A program made the position numbers and the translations under genes. From Treponema sp. UBA4232 (GTDB lineage Bacteria > Spirochaetota > Spirochaetia > Treponematales > Treponemataceae): a stretch of 36,687 nucleotides of DNA. Below, piece after piece: positions 23,442 to 33,382 of the stretch (position 1 is the first letter of the stretch; each line of letters starts with the position of its first letter). The notes under the pieces are model-generated. The model was not told the origin of the DNA, searched no databases, and saw nothing but the letters and a program-made list of their open reading frames with translations. Where the stretch lies: positions 1 to 36,687 of the forward strand of contig DGXM01000016.1 of the NCBI GenBank assembly GCA_002396325.1. The letters run 5' to 3'.

Positions 23442-24458
23442 ATGAAAAAATCATTCTTAATTGCAGCCGCATTGACCGCAGTCATTCCGCTCACTGCCTG
23501 CAACTCAAAAAACAAGTCAAAAGCCCCGTCCATTGCAGTATTCGTTCCGGGAATAATGGCAGACTCCCCAACCTATGCACATTTTGCAGCAGGGGTTCAA
23601 GCAGGTGTAGACGAATACAACAGCAAACTTCAGGACAAATCTCTTTCAGCTTCGGTTTATATAATGGAAGCCGGAACAAATCAAGCCGAATGGCAGTCAA
23701 AACTTACAGCACTTGCCGCAGACGGTTCCTATGATGTAATTTTCTCATCCAACCCTTCCATTCCGGAACTTGCCGATCCCCTCACAAAGCAATTTCCGAA
23801 TCAGAAATTCATTCTTATGGACGGAGCTCTTGACGGAAACAATAATATTGCCTGCGTCAGCTACAATCAAAAAGAACAGACATATCTTTCAGGATATATT
23901 TCAGGACTCATGTCAAAGACTCACAAAGTGGGATTGATTGCCGCGCAGGAATACCCTGTGATGAACAATGTTCTTTACCCATATTATGCAAAAGGTGCCG
24001 CTGATGCCTATGAAGGAACCACCTGCGACTTCCGCATTGTCGGAAACTGGTATGATGCAGCCAAGGGTGCAGAGATTGCGGATGCACTTTACAGTCAGGG
24101 AGTTGATGTTATTCTTCCCATCTGCGGAGGAGCTTCTCAGGGTGTTATTTCTTCCGCCGTCGAACACGGATTTTATCTTTCGTACATAGACGAAAACTCT
24201 TTTGTTAAAGCACCAGGGACAGTCATTTCCTCATGCGCAACCAAACAGGAACTGGCCTCAAAGGAATGTGTCCTAGCATTTTTGAACGGAAGCACTGAAT
24301 GGGGAAAAACAAAAGTTGTGGGACTTCAGCAGGGATACATCGAATTCATACAGGATGATCCGCTTTACAATTCAACCGTTCCCGAAAACATCAGAAAAAC
24401 AATGGCTGAACTTGTAAGCGATCTTATGACCGGAAAAAGAAACGTTCCCGAGATTTAA
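23442..24458 (+). CDS. Bmp/PnrA-family substrate-binding lipoprotein
   Basis: Solute-binding lipoprotein of the basic membrane protein family; studied members, including PnrA of Treponema pallidum, bind purine nucleosides. The signal peptide ends in LTAC (Cys20). The mature protein has the type I periplasmic fold with AVFVPGIMADSPTYAHFAAG at its start, 'VIFSSNPSIPELADPLTKQF' and 'DVILPICGGASQGVISSAVE' in the sugar-binding-protein-like core. GAGGT precedes ATG 23442. First gene of an operon with one ATPase and two permeases, gap 3 bp to the ATPase gene. The ligand is inferred from the family only. Confidence 0.9.
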   Translation: MKKSFLIAAALTAVIPLTACNSKNKSKAPSIAVFVPGIMADSPTYAHFAAGVQAGVDEYNSKLQDKSLSASVYIMEAGTNQAEWQSKLTALAADGSYDVIFSSNPSIPELADPLTKQFPNQKFILMDGALDGNNNIACVSYNQKEQTYLSGYISGLMSKTHKVGLIAAQEYPVMNNVLYPYYAKGAADAYEGTTCDFRIVGNWYDAAKGAEIADALYSQGVDVILPICGGASQGVISSAVEHGFYLSYIDENSFVKAPGTVISSCATKQELASKECVLAFLNGSTEWGKTKVVGLQQGYIEFIQDDPLYNSTVPENIRKTMAELVSDLMTGKRNVPEI

Positions 24459-24461
24459 AAT

Positions 24462-25910
24462 ATGAAGATAAGGACAAGGAATATTTCAAAGCATTACAAA
24501 CTGAAGAAAGCTTTGGATCATGTGAGCGTTGATTTTGAACCCGGAAAAATTCATGCGCTGCTTGGTGAAAACGGAGCCGGAAAATCAACTCTCGCAAAAA
24601 TCCTTGTCGGAGAAATTCTGCCGACTGACGGTGAAATATTTTTAGACAACAAAAAAACTTCCTTTGCAAATCCTCGTGATGCATTGAAGAAGGGCATTGC
24701 AATTGTACATCAGAGACCTCTGCTGGCACCTTCTTTAACTGCACTGGAAAACATTTATCTTTCTCTGGGGGAAACGGAAAAATCAAATTTTTTTATTCCA
24801 AGACGAGTCCCGGAAAAAATCTCTGAATTAAAATCGGAAATCTCCCCTTCTTTGAAACTGAGCACTTTAACAAAAGATTTGGGCGGAAACCACCGTTTCT
24901 ACGTTTCGTTTATCACTTCTCTTTTACGAAACCCCGACTGCCTTATTTTGGATGAACCGTCCGCATTTCTCGATTCAGAAGAGAGGGATGCTCTTTATAT
25001 ATTTCTCAAAAAACTGGCGAAAGAAGGCAAAAACATCATTGTCATAACGCACAGCAGAGTGGAAGCGCAAAAGCATGCCGACACCATCACCGTATTAAGA
25101 GAAGGAAAATTATTTTACAGGTCAGAAAACGGCGAGCTCCCCGAAGAAGGAATTTTACCACGTCAGCAGAATAAAAAAACGAAAACAGAAGATTCAAAAA
25201 ATGAAGACATTTTATCAGGTTCATGTCTTAGCGTAAGAAATCTTTCCTGCTCACCAAAAACAAAACCGGCTTTACTTCACGCAGATATTCAAGTTGATTA
25301 TGGAGAAATCACCGCCATTTCAGGAATGAAAGAAGCGGCCATGGAAACCCTTGAGGATTTGTTATGCGGACTCGAAACAGAACCCGCAAAAGGAAATGCA
25401 GTTTTCACACGCAAAAACAAAACAGAATCCATAAAAATGTCTCAATTCACAACTTCCTGGCTCCGAAAAAACGGAGCAGCAATAGTTCCGTCAGATAAAA
25501 CTTTCAGAGCATCGAACCCTGAACTGCGCATCATAGATATGCTGAGTGTTTACAATAAAAAAATACTTACCGAAAGTGAAGCGGAAAAAATAATCAAGGC
25601 AGCAGGAATTTCAGCATCACCAGATGAGTTATGCAAAAGTCTTTCAGGAGGAATGTTGCAAAGGCTCATATTGGAACGGGAGATTTTTCAAAATCCTGTG
25701 CTCGTAATTTTATGCAATCCCATGCATGGACTCGACAGTGATGGCCAGCGCAATTTGATTCAAAGGATTGTGCAGATGAAGGAAGACGGAAAGGCAGTTC
25801 TCATCATAGGCACTGCAGATTTCCCGCTTAGCATTTGCAAATACGTTTACGCACTTGAAGGCGGAAAAACAAATTGCACCACGCAATTTTTTCATGGAGC
25901 GGAAAAATGA
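24462..25910 (+). CDS. Nucleoside-type ABC transporter ATPase with two ABC domains
   Basis: Fused ATPase of the YufO/RbsA type, 482 residues. The first half has an intact Walker A (GENGAGKST, 35-43) and Walker B (CLILDEPSAFLD), but its signature is degenerate (LGGNHRFY near 140). The second half has no Walker A (SGMKEAAMET near 288) but an intact signature (LSGGM near 393) and a Walker B variant (VLVILCNPMHGLD). In the folded dimer the intact Walker A meets the intact signature, giving one working and one dead ATP site. Spacer to the binding-protein gene is 3 bp; the stop overlaps the first permease as ATGA. Confidence 0.9.
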   Translation: MKIRTRNISKHYKLKKALDHVSVDFEPGKIHALLGENGAGKSTLAKILVGEILPTDGEIFLDNKKTSFANPRDALKKGIAIVHQRPLLAPSLTALENIYLSLGETEKSNFFIPRRVPEKISELKSEISPSLKLSTLTKDLGGNHRFYVSFITSLLRNPDCLILDEPSAFLDSEERDALYIFLKKLAKEGKNIIVITHSRVEAQKHADTITVLREGKLFYRSENGELPEEGILPRQQNKKTKTEDSKNEDILSGSCLSVRNLSCSPKTKPALLHADIQVDYGEITAISGMKEAAMETLEDLLCGLETEPAKGNAVFTRKNKTESIKMSQFTTSWLRKNGAAIVPSDKTFRASNPELRIIDMLSVYNKKILTESEAEKIIKAAGISASPDELCKSLSGGMLQRLILEREIFQNPVLVILCNPMHGLDSDGQRNLIQRIVQMKEDGKAVLIIGTADFPLSICKYVYALEGGKTNCTTQFFHGAEK

Positions 25911-26938
25911 AATACAAAAACACATCGTTTGAAAAATCAATATCAAAATTTTTCTCAATGATTTTTTCACCGGCAATTGGTTTTGCTGTCTGTATTTTAT
26001 TGATTTTTATTTTCAGCAAAAAGCCGCTCGACTCCCTGTCACTTTTTTTCACAGGAACTTTCACAAGCAGATATTATTTCGGCTCGATGCTAAACACAGC
26101 AGGATTTTTGATGACAGCAGGGTTGGGAGCATCGATTGCACTCAAAAGCGGAAATATGAATCTTGGAGGAGAAGGCCAAATTTATCTCGGAGGATATATC
26201 TCAGCCTTGATACTTTCAATTCCGCTCCAAATTCCACCTGTGCTTCATTTTTTCATTGCATTGCTCACCTCAATTTTATGCGGGGCAACCATCGCTTCTT
26301 TTTCTGCTTTTTTAAAAGAAGTTCGAGGAGCAGAAGTTTTACTCACGTCATTTTTATTAAGCGCAGCGTCTCTTCCCTTAATAGACGGTCTCATCACAAA
26401 TGCAAACGGAAAGGCTAATCAAAATCTTTTGGCACTTCCTTATATAAACGAAGAGTTTAAACTCCATTCACTTTTACCCCCCTCACCTTTCAATGCATCC
26501 TTTTTTATTGCAGTCATCCTCTGTATTTTAACATGGCTTCTGATAAACAAAACATACACAGGAAGAAAAATCCAAATTTGGGGAACCGCTCCGCTTTTTG
26601 CCGAATACGCAGGATTTTCATCTGCAAAAAATTCTTTTTTCTCATTGGCAGCATCAGGAGCACTGCATGCGCTCACAGGAGTTACTGCCGTATGCGGAAC
26701 ATATTTCACCTGTCACAAAGGATTTTATGCAGGTATGGGTTGGAATGCTCTAAGTGCAGCCTTGATAGTTTCATCTAATCCGCTTGCACTCATTCCGGCC
26801 TCTATTCTTCTTTCGTGGCTTTACAATTCAGCAGACAGGGTCGGTCTTACGCAGGGATTTGGTTTTGACATAAGCGGAATACTTCAAGGAGTTGTTCTTT
26901 TTTCAATAGCACTTCGTACAGGAACAAGAGGAAAATAA
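25907..26938 (+). CDS. Nucleoside-type ABC transporter permease 1
   Basis: Membrane permease of the BPD_transp_2 family (YufP type), 343 residues with eight or more hydrophobic segments. The family motif 'ALKSGNMNLGGEGQIYLGGY' lies near residue 80. The start is ATG 25907, which overlaps the ATPase stop and has GGAGCGG before it; the longer frame from TTG 25874 is not used. Partner of the next gene in a heterodimeric channel. Confidence 0.9.
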   Translation: MKYKNTSFEKSISKFFSMIFSPAIGFAVCILLIFIFSKKPLDSLSLFFTGTFTSRYYFGSMLNTAGFLMTAGLGASIALKSGNMNLGGEGQIYLGGYISALILSIPLQIPPVLHFFIALLTSILCGATIASFSAFLKEVRGAEVLLTSFLLSAASLPLIDGLITNANGKANQNLLALPYINEEFKLHSLLPPSPFNASFFIAVILCILTWLLINKTYTGRKIQIWGTAPLFAEYAGFSSAKNSFFSLAASGALHALTGVTAVCGTYFTCHKGFYAGMGWNALSAALIVSSNPLALIPASILLSWLYNSADRVGLTQGFGFDISGILQGVVLFSIALRTGTRGK

Positions 26939-27780
26939 TGGAAGCAATTGCATCAATTCTTTTTATAGCAGCACCACTTTTATTAATCACACTTGGAGCA
27001 CTTATTTCCGAGTATGCCGGAAGACTTGCAATGTTTGTTGAATGTATGATAAATCTCGGAGCCTTCCTTTGCTTTGCTTTTACTGTTCTCTTTAAAAATC
27101 CTATCTTGGGAATCATGCTTTCAACTTCATCTTGTGTGATTTTAGTTTTCATTCTCGAAAGACTTGCTCATAAATTCAATGCAAATATGTTCGTCTGCTC
27201 ACTTGCAATGAACCTTCTCTTTTCAGCTCTCACTTCAATGCTTTCAGCCGTCATCTTCAAAACCCGCGGCGTACTTACATCAGACTCGTTTGTTTTTTCT
27301 TCTTCGTCAATGAAACTTTGGACAAGCGTTTTTTGTTATGCCGGTTCACTACTCACGATTTTTTTCATAAAGTTCACATATCACGGATTAAACTTAAGAA
27401 TTACAGGCAGCTCACCGGAAGTTCTCAACGCAAACGGAATTAATGTCGAAAGATACAGAGCTTTTTCATGGATTTGTGCGGCATCTTTCAGTGCAATGAG
27501 CGGTGCCGTATATGCATTACGTCTTTCATCGTTTGTACCCGGAATGTCGAGTGGAAGAGGATGGACGGCACTGGCTGCGGTTTTTCTGGGAAGACGTAAT
27601 CCACTGTTCATAGTTTTTGCCGTTTCTCTTTTTGCAATTGCGGAATATTGCAGCAGTCACATACAAAACATTCCCATCTTCGCTTCAATTCCATCTTCGT
27701 TTTTAATTTCGTTACCCTATCTGCTGTCACTTCTACTGATTGTCATTGTTCCGCAAAAAAAGGAAATGCCGGATAAATGA
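26938..27780 (+). CDS. Nucleoside-type ABC transporter permease 2
   Basis: Second BPD_transp_2 permease (YufQ type), 280 residues, slightly short for the family. Hydrophobic throughout; 'GLNLRITGSSPEVLNANGIN' is the cytoplasmic loop that contacts the ATPase, and 'SGRGWTALAAVFLGRRNP' is a conserved segment near the end. ATG 26938 shares one base with the previous stop (TAATG) and has AGAGGA. The stop lies only 7 bp from the stop of the convergent tolC-like gene, with no terminator seen between. Confidence 0.9.
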   Translation: MEAIASILFIAAPLLLITLGALISEYAGRLAMFVECMINLGAFLCFAFTVLFKNPILGIMLSTSSCVILVFILERLAHKFNANMFVCSLAMNLLFSALTSMLSAVIFKTRGVLTSDSFVFSSSSMKLWTSVFCYAGSLLTIFFIKFTYHGLNLRITGSSPEVLNANGINVERYRAFSWICAASFSAMSGAVYALRLSSFVPGMSSGRGWTALAAVFLGRRNPLFIVFAVSLFAIAEYCSSHIQNIPIFASIPSSFLISLPYLLSLLLIVIVPQKKEMPDK

Positions 27781-27787
27781 AAACCAA

Positions 27788-29179
27788 TTACCGCAAAAGA
27801 TGATTTGAAGTAAGATAATCCAATGTGGCGGCCGCAACATGCGTGTCCATTTGTAATTGAGCCAAGCTGATCTTATTGTTCAATATTTCCAATTCCTTTT
27901 TCAAGACCTCAATCTCATTTCCATAGCCGCTATCATACTCAGCTTTTTTTTGCTTGAATTCCAATTCAGAACCTGAAATCATAAGCTTCTGATACTCTGC
28001 TTTACTGGATGAAAGCTGAAGGTCGAAATAATTTTTTGCAACATTTTCCTTGATTTGAACAACTGCATTGTTGTAATCGATTTCAGCATTTTCTTCACCA
28101 ATCTTTTTTCTGGTGACATCACGGACAGCCTTGCCGCCATCCCAAACCGTAGTGCGAATGCCGAGACTTAAATTGACATGCCAGTCGCCCTTGTCCTGCC
28201 ACTCCGGCTGAAACAAAGGAAAACGCTGACCTGAAAAACCGAGAGAAGCCTGGAACGCAACATCAGGTTTCCAGTTTACCGACGCACCGGCAATTTCACG
28301 GGCAATGGCCGCAACATCGCACAACATTCTCAACATACGGAGATTGTTGTTTTGTTCACCAGATGCGGCAGCCTCCAAATCATTTCTTGACGATTTCTCA
28401 TACGAGGCGATTTTTTCCTCGTCAGGAACAAAGTCAAGGTCTACATCAATCGATGAATCATAACACAGTCTTTGAATTGCCCGCAACTGAGAGTCTTTCT
28501 GCAACTGGACATTTTTTATCGCCACATCCAGCTGCTGCGCCTGAAGATTCGCGCTGATTACTTCCTGCGACAAAATCATTCCGTTTTCTTCGTAAGCTTT
28601 TGAAATGGAAACAAGTCTTTCAGCCTTTGAGATTTGTTCTTTAAGCAGCTTTTCTATCTGGTTCAAATAATAAAGAGCAACTTCATGTCCATAAAGCTCA
28701 CACTCCTTTTGCGCCAAAAGAATCTCCACTTGAAGCTGTCTTATCTCCTCGACTTTTTCATATAATTTAATTGCTTTCGTAATTTTTCCCCAAGTGAAAA
28801 TCGGCTGGGTTATTGAAAGTTCGAAACTGTACAAAGTGTTTTCCATACCTTCATAGAGCTGATATGAAAAATCCCTTCCACGAAGTGCAGACAAATCCAC
28901 ACCATTCAAATCTCCCTGCTTGATTAAATCTTCTGTTGTTATCTTGATTTCACCGATTGGAGGATTCACCATAAACGTTCCGCTGATTTGCAAATCAACT
29001 TTTGGACCAAGGCCGCCTTTTGCATCTGATGTGTCCAATTTTGCCTGACGGTATTCAGCCTGTGCCTTCAAAACATCCTGATTGTTCAACCTTATTTTTT
29101 CAACCAAATCCTCGTGTGTCAATGCCCAAAGCGAAGAGGAAGAAATCAACATTAAACAGATGGCAAAAAAATGTTTCAT
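27788..29179 (-). CDS. TolC-family outer membrane efflux protein
   Basis: Forms the outer-membrane and periplasmic tunnel for the RND pump encoded upstream. A signal peptide (FFAICLMLISSSSLWA) is followed by two repeats of long helices typical of OEP proteins, with 'KAQAEYRQAKLDTSDAKGGL' at the start of the first and 'FDLQLSSSKAEYQKLMISG' in the second. Length, 463 residues, is usual. ATG 29179 overlaps the pump stop as ATGA. Last gene of the efflux operon. Confidence 0.9.
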   Translation of the reverse strand: MKHFFAICLMLISSSSLWALTHEDLVEKIRLNNQDVLKAQAEYRQAKLDTSDAKGGLGPKVDLQISGTFMVNPPIGEIKITTEDLIKQGDLNGVDLSALRGRDFSYQLYEGMENTLYSFELSITQPIFTWGKITKAIKLYEKVEEIRQLQVEILLAQKECELYGHEVALYYLNQIEKLLKEQISKAERLVSISKAYEENGMILSQEVISANLQAQQLDVAIKNVQLQKDSQLRAIQRLCYDSSIDVDLDFVPDEEKIASYEKSSRNDLEAAASGEQNNNLRMLRMLCDVAAIAREIAGASVNWKPDVAFQASLGFSGQRFPLFQPEWQDKGDWHVNLSLGIRTTVWDGGKAVRDVTRKKIGEENAEIDYNNAVVQIKENVAKNYFDLQLSSSKAEYQKLMISGSELEFKQKKAEYDSGYGNEIEVLKKELEILNNKISLAQLQMDTHVAAATLDYLTSNHLLR

Positions 29180-32100
29180 GCATTTTCCTCCCCGTCATTT
29201 TTCAGAAGATTGTTCTTTTTCATCCGTTTCAATTCTGTTGAATAATAAAGAACGGGTATCAAAACCAATGTAATCAAAGTGGAGGTAAAAAGTCCTCCTG
29301 CAATTGCCTGTCCCAATGGAGCATAAAGTTCAGCCCCCTCGCCCTTCGCAAAAGCCATTGGAACGACACCCAGCATTGTGGTAAGAGTCGTCATCAGAAT
29401 AGGACGCACACGAGTAGCCGAAGATTCAGAAACAAGCCTTGAAAAACTTTTTGCGCTGAAACCTTCTTTATTCAAAGCCCGCTGCTGATTCATATAATCC
29501 ACAAGAATGATTCCATTGTTTACAACTATCCCTCCAAGTGAAATGATTCCTAAAAGGGAAACAAGACTCAATGTGGAACCGAATGCCAGAAGTCCAAGCA
29601 CGACTCCGATTGCACAGAACGGTATGCCCAGAAGAATTATCAACGGTTGTCTGAATCTTTCAAACTGAATCACCATCACCGTGTACACCAAAAAGAATGC
29701 AATGACAAGGGCTCGCAGCATGGAAGGAAGGGTACCACCGATAAGTTCGCCTATACCGCCGGCTTTGCTTTCGACACCTTCGGACAAAGGATTTTTTTCA
29801 AGATATTCGTTTATGTGCCTTGTGACAGGAGTCGTGTCTTCGCTGATTAATTTGGCACTGATTGTAATTGTCTTTGCGCGTTCACTATGATTTATTGCAC
29901 TCAAAGTCCGCTTGATTGAAAAGTCGCTGATATTTGAAAAATCAACAAGTTCGCCGGAAAGAGATTTCACTTGAATATTCGAAAGCACATCAGGAGTCAT
30001 CGACATGCCGCACAAATCACTTTCGATATGCACATTGTAACGCTCACCATTCACGGAAAGTTTTCCGCAGTCCGTTCCATTAAACAAAATGAAAGACGTG
30101 AATCCGGCCTCAGTGCTTGCAATTCCCTGACTTGCCATATAATCCTGCACTGTTTCAATTGTAACATTGTCAGTGTCAAATGATGTGTCAAGCTGCGATG
30201 AGAGAACAGTCGGGTCTTTGTCGAGTTCTGCTTTTATTCTTTCGGCATCTGCAAAAAGTTTGTCCATATCCTCGCATACAAGAGTAAGGCCGTAGCCGCC
30301 GCCACCTGAAGCATAACCCAGCAGTTTGTCGAAGCCACCGTTTTCCATTGTGACACTCACATCGGGAATTGAATCTTCAACAGCCTTTTGCACCAAGGGG
30401 ATGATTTGTTGAACAGATCTTTTTCTTTCAGACACCGGAACCAGCACTATATGGAAATTCGTTTTATTGCTTTGTGCCTCTCCAGCTCCGAAACCACCGC
30501 CATTTCCGATTGAGTTTACAAGATTTTCAATTTCAGGCACTGTATCACGTAAAACCTTTTCAGCAAGTCTGGCTTTTTCCGTTGTACGTGAAAGCGTATA
30601 GCCTTTGGGAAATTCAAGCGTCATGTAAAAATCATTATTGTCCGTAGACGGAAGAAATGACATACCAAGAGATGAAGATACCGCAAGAGTCACAAATAAA
30701 AGTGCTACGGAAAAAACAATCACTGTGCCACGGTTTGAAATGCACCACGAAAGCATTTCCTTGTATTTGTTTTCAAGCCACTTTATTCCCCTTTGAACGA
30801 AATTTTCTTTTTGGATTTTCGGCACAGGAGTCATAAAAAGTTTCATAAAGTATGGAACAAAAACAACGGCCACAACCAACGAACCTGCAAGCGCATAAAT
30901 CAGAGTGATTGCAATCGGTTTTAAAATCATTCCAACAAGACCATTCAAAAATGCAATCGGAAAAAAGACAACAATCGTGGTGAGGGCTGATGCAATAATC
31001 GACATAGTGACCTCACGGCTTCCACGGATAATGCTTTGATTCACGTCCAAAGTTTTCGGAATATAATAGCGGTACACTTCCTCAATCATAACAATTGAAG
31101 AATCCACAATCATTCCGAGTGCAGCGACCAATCCGCTTAAACTCATCAGGTTTATTGAGATGCCCGAAATCTGCATTCCCAGAAAAGTGAACAGGAGAGA
31201 AAGCGGAACTGATAATCCGATTATCAATGTGGCTCGCGCATCCATAAGGAAAAGGAAAATTATCAGCATTGACATAATAATACCGGAGATTCCGCTTCGC
31301 ACTACAGTTGAGAGAGATGCCATTGTCGTGCGGCTGTAATCCAAAATCATATTGAATTTAACGGCCCCGTTTGTGGCTTTGCTTTCCTTTTCCAAAATCT
31401 TTTTTATTGCTGTATTTATCTTAACGATGTTTCCGTCCGAACGGTTTGTCACGCTCACAAGAATCAAGGATCTGCCGTTTGCTTCTTCCCGGGATTTTTC
31501 AGGAGGATAAGAAAGAGTCACGTCCGCAACATCTTCAAGCCTCACGATTGTGCCACGGTCATCGGCTCCAACAGTGAGATTCCTCAAATCTTCCAATGAA
31601 TCAAGCGAACCCTCGTATCTCATTCCAATAGATTTTCCTTGATAAATTGCATTTCCCAATGGCAAAGTTGAATTTGAATTCTGCAGCAACTGATAGACTT
31701 GAAGTGCGGGAATTCCTTTACTTTGTAAATCGTCAGCACGAAGACGCACATTCACATGGAGATTTTTTCCACCTGAAATCTGGACTTCTGCAACCGACGG
31801 CACCTGATTAATCTTTGGCCGCAAAGTGTTCTCTATATAATCTGTGGTTCGCCCAACATCTTCTCCGGCATCAACAGAAAAAACAATAGAAGGAAGCATG
31901 GAAGCTCCGCCTACAAGAGCCTGCGGTTGTCCAGAAATTGACTCAGGAAGTTCATCGAGCAGTGTGGAGATTCTGTAGCGGATTTCCTCCAGCTGATCAT
32001 AGGGGTCACAGTCATCCTGATAAGTCACGGTAATCCACGAAAGACTGTCTGTTGACTGCGATGACATTGATTTGTAATTCGGAAGAGTGACAAAATTATT

Positions 32101-32307
32101 CTCAAGAATCTTTGTGACATCCTGTTCAACGTCCTGCGCACTTGCCCCCGGATACACGGTATAAACAATCACGCTCGGAAGATTTATAGGAGCCATGAAT
32201 TCGATGTTCTGATTCTGAAGACTGAATGCACCAAAAAAAAACAGCACAATCAAAAGCATGGAAAGAATGACGGGATGATTTATTGAAAATTCAGCAGGAG
32301 TTTTCAC
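29176..32307 (-). CDS. RND-family efflux pump (AcrB/MexB-like)
   Basis: Proton-driven inner-membrane exporter of 1043 residues with the usual twelve membrane helices and two large periplasmic loops. The N-terminus 'EFSINHPVILSMLLIVLF' and the TM4 region 'GLVAALGMIVDSSIVMIEEV', carrying one Asp of the proton relay pair (the second is Ser), are typical. The start is GTG 32307, overlapping the adaptor stop as GTGA, and fits the family N-terminus. A Gly-rich segment (GGGFGAGEAQ) lies in the first loop region after TM7. Substrate unknown; drugs, bile-type detergents or metabolites are possible. Confidence 0.94.
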   Translation of the reverse strand: MKTPAEFSINHPVILSMLLIVLFFFGAFSLQNQNIEFMAPINLPSVIVYTVYPGASAQDVEQDVTKILENNFVTLPNYKSMSSQSTDSLSWITVTYQDDCDPYDQLEEIRYRISTLLDELPESISGQPQALVGGASMLPSIVFSVDAGEDVGRTTDYIENTLRPKINQVPSVAEVQISGGKNLHVNVRLRADDLQSKGIPALQVYQLLQNSNSTLPLGNAIYQGKSIGMRYEGSLDSLEDLRNLTVGADDRGTIVRLEDVADVTLSYPPEKSREEANGRSLILVSVTNRSDGNIVKINTAIKKILEKESKATNGAVKFNMILDYSRTTMASLSTVVRSGISGIIMSMLIIFLFLMDARATLIIGLSVPLSLLFTFLGMQISGISINLMSLSGLVAALGMIVDSSIVMIEEVYRYYIPKTLDVNQSIIRGSREVTMSIIASALTTIVVFFPIAFLNGLVGMILKPIAITLIYALAGSLVVAVVFVPYFMKLFMTPVPKIQKENFVQRGIKWLENKYKEMLSWCISNRGTVIVFSVALLFVTLAVSSSLGMSFLPSTDNNDFYMTLEFPKGYTLSRTTEKARLAEKVLRDTVPEIENLVNSIGNGGGFGAGEAQSNKTNFHIVLVPVSERKRSVQQIIPLVQKAVEDSIPDVSVTMENGGFDKLLGYASGGGGYGLTLVCEDMDKLFADAERIKAELDKDPTVLSSQLDTSFDTDNVTIETVQDYMASQGIASTEAGFTSFILFNGTDCGKLSVNGERYNVHIESDLCGMSMTPDVLSNIQVKSLSGELVDFSNISDFSIKRTLSAINHSERAKTITISAKLISEDTTPVTRHINEYLEKNPLSEGVESKAGGIGELIGGTLPSMLRALVIAFFLVYTVMVIQFERFRQPLIILLGIPFCAIGVVLGLLAFGSTLSLVSLLGIISLGGIVVNNGIILVDYMNQQRALNKEGFSAKSFSRLVSESSATRVRPILMTTLTTMLGVVPMAFAKGEGAELYAPLGQAIAGGLFTSTLITLVLIPVLYYSTELKRMKKNNLLKNDGEENA

Positions 32308-33347
32308 GATTGGATTTTGACCTCCTGTCCGTCGAAAACAGAATTCTGTCCGTCAACTATGAATTGAAAATCCGCATACGACTCATCAACTGCAAAATTG
32401 ATTTCATCTTCCGCAAGCGGTATAATTTCCAAATGCTCTGCCTTTCCATCTTTCAGAACATAAACAGAACCGTCCGTCTTACGAATCGACTGATTCAAAA
32501 CGGGAACATTGGAAAAAGTTTTATATACAATCTTTGTCTTCACGAACATTCCGGGTCTCAAAAGTGAAACATTTCCAGACAATCTGCACTCAACATTGAA
32601 GGTTTTTGTCTGCGGACTCACGTAGGGATCAATCGGGCCAGGTTCGGCTGAAAAACTTTCCCCCGAATCAGGATGTATGACGGAGATTGAAAGCGAGTCT
32701 TTGTTTTGGGCAATGAGAGTGTAATATTTTTCAGGGACTTTCAGATTCACCACCAGAGCAGACAAATCCGCAACAACTGCAACCGGCTGTCCTTGAGCCG
32801 CTGTACTCCCCTTTGCCGACATCACAGTTATGACGGTGCCTGAAGATTTTGAACGGACAGTTGCATATCCCTGCTGAAGCAGAGCCAAATCATACTGAGC
32901 CTTCGCCGCATCACGGGCCGCTTTTGACTGATCGTAATTTTGCTCGGTTGCGTTTCCACCTTTGTACAGACGCTCAACTCTTTTAAAAGCATTTTCATAA
33001 GCAAGATAAGATGCCTTCGCCTGCATGACCTGTTGATCAAAAGGTTCGCTGTCCAATCGTGCCACCACGTCCCCTTCTTTCACAGACTGACCTACTTGAA
33101 CAGGGAAATCCAAAACCGTGCCGCTCACCAGGGGAACAACAGGAATCATAGATTTTGCCTCGACATGGCCGGAAAGAGTTACGGAAGATTGTATGGTTCC
33201 GCGGGAAGGATTTTCGACCCGTACAACAGGAAGGCGCAATTCGACTTCATCATCTTTTTTACGGCTGGAAAAAAACAATATGGCTGCAATCACAAGAATA
33301 GAGGCGGAAATAATGATGAGTATCTGAATCAATGTCTTTCGTTTCAT
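32304..33347 (-). CDS. Membrane fusion (adaptor) protein of the RND efflux system
   Basis: Periplasmic adaptor joining pump and TolC. An uncleaved or signal-anchor segment (ILIIISASILVIAAILFF) is followed by the first half of a lipoyl domain ('GTVLDFPVQVGQSVKEGDVV'), a helical hairpin ('QVMQAKASYLAYENAFKRVE' onwards), the second lipoyl half ('SGTVITVMSAKGSTAAQGQP') and beta-barrel domains. Length 347. No lipobox Cys is present. ATG 33347 has GAGG. It lies 35 bp after the TerB-like gene and overlaps the pump gene by 4 bp. Confidence 0.92.
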   Translation of the reverse strand: MKRKTLIQILIIISASILVIAAILFFSSRKKDDEVELRLPVVRVENPSRGTIQSSVTLSGHVEAKSMIPVVPLVSGTVLDFPVQVGQSVKEGDVVARLDSEPFDQQVMQAKASYLAYENAFKRVERLYKGGNATEQNYDQSKAARDAAKAQYDLALLQQGYATVRSKSSGTVITVMSAKGSTAAQGQPVAVVADLSALVVNLKVPEKYYTLIAQNKDSLSISVIHPDSGESFSAEPGPIDPYVSPQTKTFNVECRLSGNVSLLRPGMFVKTKIVYKTFSNVPVLNQSIRKTDGSVYVLKDGKAEHLEIIPLAEDEINFAVDESYADFQFIVDGQNSVFDGQEVKIQS

Positions 33348-33382
33348 GCACCGGGCCTCTATTTTAACTACGGAAGTGAAAC

